Of a stretch of 64,000 bases of DNA, positions 51,360 to 59,321 are shown one piece after another. Source of the DNA: Phenylobacterium sp. (GTDB taxonomy: Bacteria; Pseudomonadota; Alphaproteobacteria; Caulobacterales; Caulobacteraceae); contig NZ_PNLB01000019.1 of NCBI RefSeq assembly GCF_013822795.1, forward strand, positions 42,038-106,037. Reading direction: 5' to 3'. Both the position numbers and the translations under genes were made by a program. Every line of letters starts with the position of its first letter. Position 1 is the first letter of the stretch. The notes beneath the pieces were generated by a model that was given only the letters and a program-made list of their open reading frames with translations, ran no database searches and was not told the DNA's origin.

Positions 51360-52361
51360 ATGACGCCTGACCGGCGGCCCTCGCCGTTCCCGACCTATTA
51401 CGGCGAGTTCGCCGACACGGCCTCGATGGCGCTGGCGCTGCTGGGCGAGGACGTGCGCGAGGGTCCGCGTCCGGCGGTCGACCCCGCCCAGCGCAGCATG
51501 CTTGCCCGCGGCGCGCTCGGAGACCTCAACGTCGCCGTTGGACGGTTCGGACAGGGCATCGCCCAGTCGCACGTCACCAGGGACATGCACACCTTCGTCT
51601 TTCCGACCGATGCCACGGCCGTACGCCAGGTGTCGGGCCGCAGCCTGGGTCACGGACAGATCTTCCACTTCCAGCCCAACGCCCCGACCCATTCGGCTTC
51701 GTTGGGCGACATGCCCTGGGCGTTCGGCCTGATCACCGTACCGCTGGGCGCCCTGGCCGCAGGCGGTCCCCATGCGACCGGGCTCGATCCCGGCGTGCCG
51801 CTCGACGCGGACCGGATGTTCCAGCCGCCGCCGCACGCCCTGGACCGCCTGCTCGGGCTCATGAACGACGTCGTCCGGGTCGTCCGCGACACGCCCTGGA
51901 TCACCGCCCGCCCCGAGCCGTCCGCCGCCCTCGCGGGCACGCTCATCGAGGCTCTGCTCGCCTGCCTGACGGAAGGCCTGGCCCTGCCCGACCGCGCCGC
52001 CCTGCGCCGCCACCGCCAGATCGTCACCCGGTTCGAAGATCTGCTTCGCGAACGGCCGGAGGAAATGCTGTCGCTCTCGGCCATCTGCGCCGCCCTGGGC
52101 GTCGCCGAGCGCACCCTCAGCCTGGCCTGCCAGGAATTCCTCGGCCAAGGCCCCATGCAGTACGCGCGCGCGCGCCGGCTCGATCTCGTGCGCCTGCGGC
52201 TGCTGGCCGCCGATCCCGCCGAAACCCAGGTCACCGACGTCGCCATGCACTACGGCTTCTGGGAGCTGGGCCGCTTCGCCCATGCCTACCGCCTGCGCTT
52301 CGGCGAGCGTCCGTCCCAGACCTTGCGGCGCGACGGACCCGTTCATGCCGAAATTGCATAG
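51360..52361 (+). CDS. AraC family transcriptional regulator
   Basis: 333 residues. The C-terminal DNA-binding part has the two AraC units: AICAALGVAERTLSLACQEFLGQGP and DVAMHYGFWELGRFAHAYRLRFGERPS. The N-terminal part is of the cupin/AraC_binding_2 kind (MHTFVFPTDATAVRQVSG), so it probably responds to a small ligand. It is divergent from the MFS_3 exporter, its likely target, and precedes the PEP-CTERM gene by 58 bases. Confidence 0.88.
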   Translation: MTPDRRPSPFPTYYGEFADTASMALALLGEDVREGPRPAVDPAQRSMLARGALGDLNVAVGRFGQGIAQSHVTRDMHTFVFPTDATAVRQVSGRSLGHGQIFHFQPNAPTHSASLGDMPWAFGLITVPLGALAAGGPHATGLDPGVPLDADRMFQPPPHALDRLLGLMNDVVRVVRDTPWITARPEPSAALAGTLIEALLACLTEGLALPDRAALRRHRQIVTRFEDLLRERPEEMLSLSAICAALGVAERTLSLACQEFLGQGPMQYARARRLDLVRLRLLAADPAETQVTDVAMHYGFWELGRFAHAYRLRFGERPSQTLRRDGPVHAEIA

Positions 52362-52419
52362 TTAGCGGCGGCCGCAACCTCTAGCAGCGCTTCCACAACT
52401 CATTCGCAAGGGGGCGACC

Positions 52420-53058
52420 ATGCGCAAACTGAACCTCGCCGCGGCCGCCGCCGCGTTCGTCCTGGCGGCCCAGCCCGCCGCCGCGGCCACGCCGCTGCTG
52501 TCGATCAACCTCTTCCACCAGGACTCGAACGGCAACTGCGCCGACACCCGTCCCGGCTCGGGCTGCTCGCCGATCGGCGTCACCGCGTTCGGCGCGTTGG
52601 ACAATCCGTTCCTGAACAACACAGCCAACAAGTCGATCAGCCTGGCGCCGGGCTCCTACTACCTGTTCGCCAACCCCTATGCCGGCACCAACTTCATGAC
52701 CCAGGGCGCGGCCATCAGCGCCATGCTGACCGTCGACAACGGAGCCGGCGGCGCCTTCCTGATGCTCGGCAACGCCACGGTTCCCGACCTGTCGGTCGCC
52801 GGCGTCACCCTCTTCAACTTCGCCAACTACGGCGTGAAGATCACCACGACGGGCGTCACCAGCGCCGACCGCATGTCGTTCGGCTACCCGCCGGGCGCGT
52901 TCAAGCCGGACGGGAACACCGACTTCGTGCTGCGCCTCGACTACCTAGTCCCGAGCTCGGCGGTTCCCGAGCCGGCGACCTGGGCCATGATGATCGCCGG
53001 CTTCGGCCTGGCCGGCGCTACGCTGCGTCGACAGCGCGCGGTGTTCGGCGCCGCCTAG
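52420..53058 (+). CDS. PEPxxWA-CTERM sorting domain protein
   Basis: 212 residues. Signal peptide MRKLNLAAAAAAFVLAAQPAAAA, a beta-rich mature domain with one likely disulphide (NCADTRPGSGCSP), and a C-terminus VPEPATWAMMIAGFGLAGATLRRQRA, in which PEP-x-x-W-A is followed by a membrane span and an arginine cluster. This is the sorting tail recognised by exosortase, so the protein is processed and delivered outside the cell. No exosortase gene is in the window. Its TAG stop shares CTAG with the convergent gene. Confidence 0.93.
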   Translation: MRKLNLAAAAAAFVLAAQPAAAATPLLSINLFHQDSNGNCADTRPGSGCSPIGVTAFGALDNPFLNNTANKSISLAPGSYYLFANPYAGTNFMTQGAAISAMLTVDNGAGGAFLMLGNATVPDLSVAGVTLFNFANYGVKITTTGVTSADRMSFGYPPGAFKPDGNTDFVLRLDYLVPSSAVPEPATWAMMIAGFGLAGATLRRQRAVFGAA

Positions 53059-53420
53059 CGACCCTGCCGATAGACGATGTCCGAGGTCGCCGAGCTGAAG
53101 CTGGCGACCTTCTCCGACTTGGCCGCCGCGCTCAGACTGCGGTCGTCGCGGATCACCGGGCAGAAGATCGCGGTCAGGTAGTTCACCGTATCGGCGTTGG
53201 AAAAGCCGTGCTCGCGAAACAGGCCCACGGCGCGCGTCAGTCCGTCGACGTCATTCAGCGCTCGCGGGTCCGGGACCAGGTCGGCCGCCAGTTTCCCGCT
53301 GGCGGCTGGACCGAGCTTGGCCAGAACCGGGCATTCCAGCGGTTCGGCGGCAGGTACGGCGTGCGGCGCCGTCAGGACGACGATCCCAGCTAGAGCCGCG
53401 ATCAGATGATGCTGCTGCAT
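53055..53420 (-). CDS. small secreted protein of unknown function
   Basis: 121 residues. Signal peptide QHHLIAALAGIVVLTAPHAVPAAE; the mature part has two cysteines in ECPVLAK and IFCPVIRDD and is predicted helical. No family recognised. It follows the MASE1 kinase gene on the same strand after 117 bases and may share its transcript. Its stop overlaps the PEP-CTERM stop by four bases. Confidence 0.7.
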   Translation of the reverse strand: MQQHHLIAALAGIVVLTAPHAVPAAEPLECPVLAKLGPAASGKLAADLVPDPRALNDVDGLTRAVGLFREHGFSNADTVNYLTAIFCPVIRDDRSLSAAAKSEKVASFSSATSDIVYRQGR

Positions 53421-53537
53421 GTCTAGGCCTCGAGGCAGGCCGCGAGTTATGCGCCCGCGGCCGACAACGCCTCAAGTCACACGCCCGCGAGTACGCCCAA
53501 GCTTCAGACTTCCCGCTTGGGCGCGGCTCGTCGCGCC

Positions 53538-55622
53538 TCAGTGCGGCAGCCAGCGGTGCACCGCCTCGGACAGCTGACTTTGCGCGATGGGCTTGGCGAC
53601 GTGATCGACCATGCCCGCCTCGCGGCAGCGGCTCACCTGCTCGGGCAGCGCCTCGGCCGTCACCGCGATGATCGGGGTCTGCGCCCGCGGTCCGCCCAGC
53701 GCGCGGATCGCCCGCGTCGCCGCCAGGCCGTCCATCTTCGGCATGCGCACGTCCATCAGGATGACGTCGAAATCGTGCTCAGTCGCCATCTGGACGGCTT
53801 CTTCGCCGTCTTCGGCCATGGCCACCTGGTGGCCCTCCAGCTCCAGCAGCAGCTTGCAGAGCTCGCGGTTCATCGGGTGATCGTCGACCACCAGCACGCG
53901 GGCGCCCGCCGATCGGGTGGCGTCCGGCGCAGCCAGCTCCGGCGACGCGGCCTGCAGCGGCCCCAATGGCAGGGTCACCCAGAACCGCGCCCCTTCGCCC
54001 GGCGCGCTTTCGACCCCGATCTCGCCGCCCATCAGGTCCAGCAACGACCGCGAAATCGCCAGGCCGAGCCCGGTCCCGCCGAACCGGCGGCCGATCGAAC
54101 CGTCGGCCTGAGAGAACCGTTCGAAGATCCGCTCCATCTCGGCTGCGCTCATCCCGATCCCGCTGTCGCGGACGTCCAGCCGGAAAGCGTGGCCGCCCGC
54201 CGCTTCGGTGATCTCGGCCGTGACCTGCACCGCGCCCTTGCTGGTGAACTTCACCGCGTTGTTCAGCAGGTTCAGCACCACTTGGCGCAAGCGGTTGGGA
54301 TCGAGAAGGAATTTGGCGCGCTCGTCTCCCGCCAGGGCGAGGGTCAGCTCAAGCCCTTTCCGCTCGGCGTCGGCGGCGACGATTCCCGCGGTCTCCCGAA
54401 CCAGCGTCAGCGGGTTCACCGGTTGCGGCGCCAGCTCGAACCGCCCGGCCTCGAGCCTGGCGAACGCCAGCAGGTCGTCGACCAGCGTTACCAGCGAGCG
54501 GCCTGAGGCGGCGATCAGGGCTACCCTGCGCCGCCCCTCAGCCGACAGCTGTTCGGTCTCGCCGATCACGTTGGCGAACCCCAGGACGCTGTTCAGCGGC
54601 GTCCGCAGTTCGTGGCTCATCGTCGCCAGGAATTCGCTCTTGGCCTTGTTCGCCGCCTGGGCGCGCTCGCGAGCCGCGGCGAGGTGACGGTTACGCCGCG
54701 CCATCAGCTCCTTGAGCCGGTCTTCCCGGTAGATGGACAGCGCCGAGGTCAGGGTCGTCAGGAACATCAGCGTGATGAACACCTGCCCCAGGCGGATCTG
54801 GTCGATCGCCGTCCACCCGGAAGCGCCGCCGGTCGTGCTCTCCCCGAGAGCGAACAGCGGCATCGCCAGCGCCGCGACGATGACCACGCTCCACGCCGCG
54901 CCCTTCGGCCCGAGCCGGAACGCCGCCAGCATTGCGGCCGGAAACACCAGGAACGCCATCCAGCCCGCCACCCGGGCGAAGGCCGCCAGCGTGGCGGCCG
55001 CGACCAGCCCATAGACGACGGCCTTGACCCAGGGGCCGGCCTGGCGACTGCGGGCCCACTTGTAGTCATCCAGCAGCACCAAGGTGGCCGGCAGGGCGAT
55101 CGCCATCCCCAGCACGTTGCAGAACAGCCAGCCGACGAAGACCGTGCCAAAGTCGCGCCCCAACGCGAAGGTGGTCAGCACCGCGCCGATCGACGCCATC
55201 ATCGCGCTCACCGGCGCCGCCGTCGCGATCAGCAGCAACGCCTCACGGACGCCGCGAATGCGCGCGCGGCCCCGGGTGGCCCGCGCGGCGATCAGCGCCA
55301 GCAGCACGCTCTCCGTCGTGTCGAGCAAGGTATAGATCGCCACCAGGCCCCACGGGTCCCCGGCCAGCGCATGCCCGACCACCTGGGTCGCCACGCACAC
55401 CGCGAGTAACCACAAGCGCCGGATCGGCGTGAGATGGAGCAGGCCCGCCGCCCCGATCGCGTTCACCGGCCAAAGCGCGGGCATGCCTTGCGCATCGCGC
55501 GTCAGTGCGTCGCAAAACGCGAACACGACCACGTAGGATATCCCCAATGCCGCCAGGAGCAGGTTCTGTCGCCCTGCTGTCCTGGCGGCGTTCTGGGATC
55601 CCGCCCCCATCTTCGCCCCCAC
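53538..55622 (-). CDS. membrane hybrid histidine kinase (MASE1-HK-REC)
   Basis: 694 residues. The N-terminal about 300 residues contain eight membrane spans of the MASE1 sensor type (ALWPVNAIGAAGLLHLTP, TTESVLLALIAAR). The histidine-kinase core has the phospho-acceptor His337 in SHELRTPLNS, ATP-binding DSGIGM and GGTGLGLAI, and the C-terminal receiver has acceptor Asp624 in LMDVRMPKMDG. It senses a membrane or periplasmic signal. No cognate response regulator is adjacent. The core and receiver resemble those of the soluble kinase at 9467, suggesting a shared Hpt. Confidence 0.93.
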   Translation of the reverse strand: MGAKMGAGSQNAARTAGRQNLLLAALGISYVVVFAFCDALTRDAQGMPALWPVNAIGAAGLLHLTPIRRLWLLAVCVATQVVGHALAGDPWGLVAIYTLLDTTESVLLALIAARATRGRARIRGVREALLLIATAAPVSAMMASIGAVLTTFALGRDFGTVFVGWLFCNVLGMAIALPATLVLLDDYKWARSRQAGPWVKAVVYGLVAAATLAAFARVAGWMAFLVFPAAMLAAFRLGPKGAAWSVVIVAALAMPLFALGESTTGGASGWTAIDQIRLGQVFITLMFLTTLTSALSIYREDRLKELMARRNRHLAAARERAQAANKAKSEFLATMSHELRTPLNSVLGFANVIGETEQLSAEGRRRVALIAASGRSLVTLVDDLLAFARLEAGRFELAPQPVNPLTLVRETAGIVAADAERKGLELTLALAGDERAKFLLDPNRLRQVVLNLLNNAVKFTSKGAVQVTAEITEAAGGHAFRLDVRDSGIGMSAAEMERIFERFSQADGSIGRRFGGTGLGLAISRSLLDLMGGEIGVESAPGEGARFWVTLPLGPLQAASPELAAPDATRSAGARVLVVDDHPMNRELCKLLLELEGHQVAMAEDGEEAVQMATEHDFDVILMDVRMPKMDGLAATRAIRALGGPRAQTPIIAVTAEALPEQVSRCREAGMVDHVAKPIAQSQLSEAVHRWLPH

Positions 55623-55784
55623 ATCACCCCGTGGCGACAGAATCCGAGCCGGAACTACCTGTCAAACGATTGCGCGCAATCGCGCTCGCCGTCGCGGGGA
55701 TCTGCGTTCGCCAGGCGCAGGCCGCGCCCCCGCGCGGAAACCTGCGGGCGCCTCGCGACGGCGAGGCTCGCCCGGTTCCGCGCC

Positions 55785-56267
55785 TCAGAACACCTCGATC
55801 CAGCGCTCGTTGTCGGCGTCGGGGTTCGACTTGCCCCGGCACACCAGCCCGTCCCGCGCCCGGGTCTCCTTGCCGCGCGTCAGCTCCCAGCGCAGTTGCT
55901 TGCAGGCGAACGGCCCGACAGCATCGGCGCTGACCGCGGTGATCTTCCCGACCGAACCGCGGCCGCGCCAGTTCAGCGACTGGCCGACTTCCAGCCCGCC
56001 CAGGGCGCTGTCGAACGCCCACATGTCCCGCAGATTGAGGAACTTGTTGGCGGCGGTGTCGAAGCTCTTCCCGCCCTCGCAGTCGTTGCACGACACCTCG
56101 CCGAATTTCCGGAAGGCGTCCTTCTGCGCCTCCAGCCCCGGATCGAACTTCAGCTGCCCCGGCCGCTTCAGCTTCGGATCGCCCAGATTGATCGGCTGCG
56201 GCGCAGCGGCCTGCGCCGCGGAGGCGGCGACGAGGACGGCGCAGGCCGCCAAGACTAGATGCTTCAC
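55785..56267 (-). CDS. small secreted protein of unknown function
   Basis: 160 residues from a GTG with AAGGAGGA just upstream. Signal peptide MKHLVLAACAVLVAASAAQAA. The mature domain has four cysteines (CNDCEGG, FACKQLR and LVCRGK), an NWRGRGSVGKI strand and an ending NERWIEVF, which faintly resembles 17-kDa surface antigen-type proteins. I would not name it. It is followed after 162 bases by the MASE1 kinase gene, so it might be a sensor partner; unproven. Confidence 0.75.
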   Translation of the reverse strand: MKHLVLAACAVLVAASAAQAAAPQPINLGDPKLKRPGQLKFDPGLEAQKDAFRKFGEVSCNDCEGGKSFDTAANKFLNLRDMWAFDSALGGLEVGQSLNWRGRGSVGKITAVSADAVGPFACKQLRWELTRGKETRARDGLVCRGKSNPDADNERWIEVF

Positions 56268-56391
56268 GAGTTCCTCCTTGGATTGCTCCGTTGGAGGTTG
56301 CGGCAGACGCCCGCCCGCCGCCCGCACCTGTCGACGGACGCCACGAATGATCGACGGAGCGACGAAAGCAGCCGGCGAGACGCTGAACGCC

Positions 56392-57633
56392 CTAACCCAT
56401 CGCCGCCTTGATCTGCGCCGCCGGGATCTCGCCGGTGGCCAGCTTGGCCAGGATCAGCGCCGACAGCTGGGCGCGTTCCACGAAGCTCTCGGGCCAGGCG
56501 TATTCGTCATGCGAATGGATGTCGCCGCCTCTCACCCCCAGGGTGTCGACGTTCGGCAAGCCGGCGGCGAACAGGTTGTTGCCCTCGCACACCCCGCCGG
56601 AGGGGGCCCAGGTGATCTGTTGGCCGATCAGCGCGCCCGCGTCCTTCACCGCCCCGAACAGCTGCTGCTGGGCCGGCGTGAACGGCTTGGCCGGGCGGGT
56701 GAAGCCGCCATGCAGCTCCGCCTCGATCCCCTCGGCGGTCGTCGCAGAGACTTGGCCCTTCACATAGTCCAGCGCCCACTCGCCCGCCGCCGCATCCGGC
56801 AGGCGGATGTTGAATCGCACCACGGCGACGTCCGGCACCATGTTCAGCGGCCCGCCGCCATCGATGCGCGCCACGTTCAAGGTCACCCCCTCGCGCTGGC
56901 CGTTGGCGGCGGCCAGCCGCACCGCGAGGTCCGCCGCCGCGGCGATGGCGTTGCGGCCCTTGTCGAAGTCGCGGCCGGCGTGGGCCGCCCGTCCCCGCAC
57001 CACCACATGGAAGTTGCCCGAGCCCTTGCGCTGGGCCGCCAGCGCGCCGCCGGCCATCGCCGGCTCATAGGTCAGGCCGACATGCCCGCCCGCCGCCAGC
57101 CGCGCCAGCACCGGTCCCGAGGCCAGAGAACCGATCTCCTCGTCCGGCGAAAGCAGTACCCGGTACCCCAGATCATGCGAACTCGGGTGAGCTTCGAACG
57201 CGCGCAGCGCCGCCAGCATGACGCTGATCCCGCCCTTCATGTCGGCCAGGCCCGGCCCGTTCAGCGCCCCGTCCGCCCGCTTGGTCACCGCAGTGAACGG
57301 CGTCCCGGCCGGATAGACGGTGTCGTAGTGCCCGGTCAGCACCACCTGCACCGGCGCCTGCGGGCGCACGGTCAGCATCAGCGCGTCGGGATGGCTCTGC
57401 GCGGTCAGGCTCCCGTCGGCGGCGACCTCATGGCTGTCGGCCAGCGGCACGTTCTCGACCTCGCCCGGCAACTGGGCCATCACGGCTTCCAGAACGGCGC
57501 GCTGGGCCTCCAGTCCCGGCAGGTTGCGACTGCCTGACGATAAGGCGCACCATTCCACGGCGCGGCCCAGAATGTCGTCTTCTTCGCCGGCCAGACGGCC
57601 AAGCATGGATGAATCTTGCGCGGTGAGTTTCAT
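56392..57633 (-). CDS. M20 family zinc peptidase/amidohydrolase
   Basis: 413 residues from the ATG at 57631-57633. Metal and catalytic motifs are GHYDTVYP (His and Asp), GLADMKGG (bridging Asp), SPDEEIGS (catalytic and ligand Glu), and the late His in IHSHDEY. The dimerisation lid carries HAGRDFDKGRNAIAAAADL. It resembles glutamate carboxypeptidase/ArgE-type hydrolases. With the Ast and Put pathways nearby it could release amino acids from peptides or N-acyl amino acids, but the substrate is not known. Confidence 0.9.
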   Translation of the reverse strand: MKLTAQDSSMLGRLAGEEDDILGRAVEWCALSSGSRNLPGLEAQRAVLEAVMAQLPGEVENVPLADSHEVAADGSLTAQSHPDALMLTVRPQAPVQVVLTGHYDTVYPAGTPFTAVTKRADGALNGPGLADMKGGISVMLAALRAFEAHPSSHDLGYRVLLSPDEEIGSLASGPVLARLAAGGHVGLTYEPAMAGGALAAQRKGSGNFHVVVRGRAAHAGRDFDKGRNAIAAAADLAVRLAAANGQREGVTLNVARIDGGGPLNMVPDVAVVRFNIRLPDAAAGEWALDYVKGQVSATTAEGIEAELHGGFTRPAKPFTPAQQQLFGAVKDAGALIGQQITWAPSGGVCEGNNLFAAGLPNVDTLGVRGGDIHSHDEYAWPESFVERAQLSALILAKLATGEIPAAQIKAAMG

Positions 57634-57698
57634 ACGCGTGAGCCTCGCCCCCAAAACCGGGCTCGCGCAAGGCCCCTTCGGGAGGTTACTGGAAGCCC

Positions 57699-58583
57699 AT
57701 GGCCATAACCTTCCTGAATCGCCTCGCCCCCGACGCCGAAACCCGCTGGCTGGAGGCCCTGCACGCCGCCCTGCCGGATGAGACGATCACCTCTGGCGCA
57801 AACCCGCAGGCCGAGATCGCTATCGTCGCCAATCCGCCGCGCGGCGTGCTGGCCAGCCTGCCGAACCTGGCCTTCGTGCAGTCGGCCTGGGCCGGGGTCG
57901 ACAGCCTGCTGGACGATCCGGACCTGCCGCGCGTGCCGATCGCGCGCCTGGTCGATCCCGGACTCGCCGCCCAGATGGCTCAAGCCACGGCCGCCCACGT
58001 CCTCTACCTGCACCGTCAGGTCCCGGCCTACGCCGCCCAGCAGCGCCGCGGCCTCTGGCGCCAGCTGCCTCAGCCGCCGGCCGCCGAGCGCCGGGTCGGC
58101 TTCCTCGGCTTTGGAGAACTGGCCGGCGCCGCCGCCAACCTGCTGGAATCCATCGGCTTTCAGACCTACGGCTGGAGCCGCCGGCTCGGCGACCTCGACA
58201 CCCTGCTGGCCACCATCGACATCGTGGTCAACCTGCTGCCGCTGACCGACCGCACCCGCGGCATCCTCAGCGCCCCGGCCTTCGAGCGGATGAAGCGCGG
58301 TGCGGCGATCATCAATCTGGCCCGCGGCGCCCATCTGGTGGAAGACGACCTGATCGCCGCGCTGGACGCCGGCCAGCTGTCGCATGCGGTGCTCGACGTC
58401 TTCGAGGCCGAACCCCTCGTCCGCAACCACCCGTTCTGGTCCCACCCCCAGATCACCGTCACACCGCACGTCGCGGCGATCACCGATCCCGTCAGCGCCA
58501 GCGCCGTCATCGCCGCCAACATCGCCCGCTTCCGCGCCGGCCAGCCGCTCGAGGGCCTGGTCAACCGCAAGGCCGGATATTGA
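57699..58583 (+). CDS. 2-hydroxyacid dehydrogenase, GhrA-like
   Basis: 294 residues. VQSAWAGVDSLL at the end of the substrate domain, the NAD(P) fold RVGFLGFGELAGAAANLLE, NLARGAHLVEDDLIAAL with catalytic Arg, DVFEAEPL with Glu, and TPHVAA with His are the GhrA-type catalytic set. The enzyme reduces glyoxylate or hydroxypyruvate with NADPH. It is divergent from the M20 gene. A family A repeat follows its stop after 12 bases. Confidence 0.9.
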   Translation: MAITFLNRLAPDAETRWLEALHAALPDETITSGANPQAEIAIVANPPRGVLASLPNLAFVQSAWAGVDSLLDDPDLPRVPIARLVDPGLAAQMAQATAAHVLYLHRQVPAYAAQQRRGLWRQLPQPPAAERRVGFLGFGELAGAAANLLESIGFQTYGWSRRLGDLDTLLATIDIVVNLLPLTDRTRGILSAPAFERMKRGAAIINLARGAHLVEDDLIAALDAGQLSHAVLDVFEAEPLVRNHPFWSHPQITVTPHVAAITDPVSASAVIAANIARFRAGQPLEGLVNRKAGY

Positions 58584-58594
58584 ACGCTTCAAGA

Positions 58595-58723
58595 TGCTCC
58601 CCCACGAGGGGAGCTGTCGGCCCCATGGCCGACTGAGGGGGACCTTTGACTCGGGGCCGTTTGAGAGCAGTCCCCCTCCGTCTCGGCGCCACGCGCCGAT
58701 CCACCTCCCCCAAGAGGGGAGGA
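58595..58723. repeat. dispersed repeat family A, copy 2
   Basis: Same block order as the copy at 30611-30728: TGCTCCCCC, GACTGAGG.GGAC, TTTGACTC, GAGCAGTCCCCCTCCGTC and CCACCTCCCCCA...GGGGAGGA. It also sits in a convergent gap, between the GhrA-like gene and an Lrp gene. Confidence 0.8.
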
Positions 58724-58737
58724 TCTGGAAGTGCGCG

Positions 58738-59208
58738 CTACACCGGCAGCTCAGTCACCGACTTCACCTCTTCCAGCACCGCATAGGTCCGCGTCTCGCG
58801 GACCCCGGGCATGGCGACCAGCACCTCTCCGAGGAAGCGTCGATAGGCCTCCATGTCGCTGACCCGCGCCTTGATCAGATAGTCGAAGCCGCCCGCCACC
58901 ATGTGGCATTCGAGGATTTCCGGCGTGCGCTGCGCGGCCTGGGCGAACTCGCTGAAGGTGTCGCCCGTTGTACGGTCGAGCTGAACCTCCACGAAGATCA
59001 GGAGCGCGCGGTCGATGGCCTTCGGATCGAGGATCGCCGCAAAGCCGGTGATCACCCCGCGTTCGCGCAGCCGCCGCACTCGGTCCGAACAGGCCGACGG
59101 CGACAGATGGCATTGCTGGGCCAGGTCCAGGTTGCTGATCCGCCCGTCACGCTGCAGCACCCGCAACAGCCGCCGGTCGGTATCGTCAAGCTGCACGATC
59201 TCCGCCAC
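58738..59208 (-). CDS. putR: Lrp/AsnC family regulator of putA
   Basis: 156 residues from a GTG with AAGAGGGT upstream; longer readings add 32 unlikely residues. The winged helix is LDDTDRRLLRVLQRDGRISNLDLAQQCHLSPSACSDRVRRL, in parts, and the RAM domain includes GGFDYLIKARVSD. Divergent from putA, with a 15-base palindrome in the gap. This arrangement is the PutR type known in alphaproteobacteria, activating putA in response to proline. Name assigned by analogy. Confidence 0.88.
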   Translation of the reverse strand: MAEIVQLDDTDRRLLRVLQRDGRISNLDLAQQCHLSPSACSDRVRRLRERGVITGFAAILDPKAIDRALLIFVEVQLDRTTGDTFSEFAQAAQRTPEILECHMVAGGFDYLIKARVSDMEAYRRFLGEVLVAMPGVRETRTYAVLEEVKSVTELPV

Positions 59209-59248
59209 TTCGTACCCTCTTGAGAAACTTGTTCGGCCAACTCGCCAG

Positions 59249-59263
59249 ATGTCCGTCGGACAT
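59249..59263. promoter_or_regulatory. putative Lrp/PutR operator
   Basis: ATGTCCGTCGGACAT is a perfect 15-base palindrome (7-1-7) in the divergent gap between the Lrp gene and putA, 58 bases before the putA ATG. Lrp-family proteins bind sites of this kind. Confidence 0.6.
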
Positions 59264-59321
59264 TCGGCATCATAAACGATACGCCGGACGACAGGAACCA
59301 ACACTACGAAGGCCGCACCTG

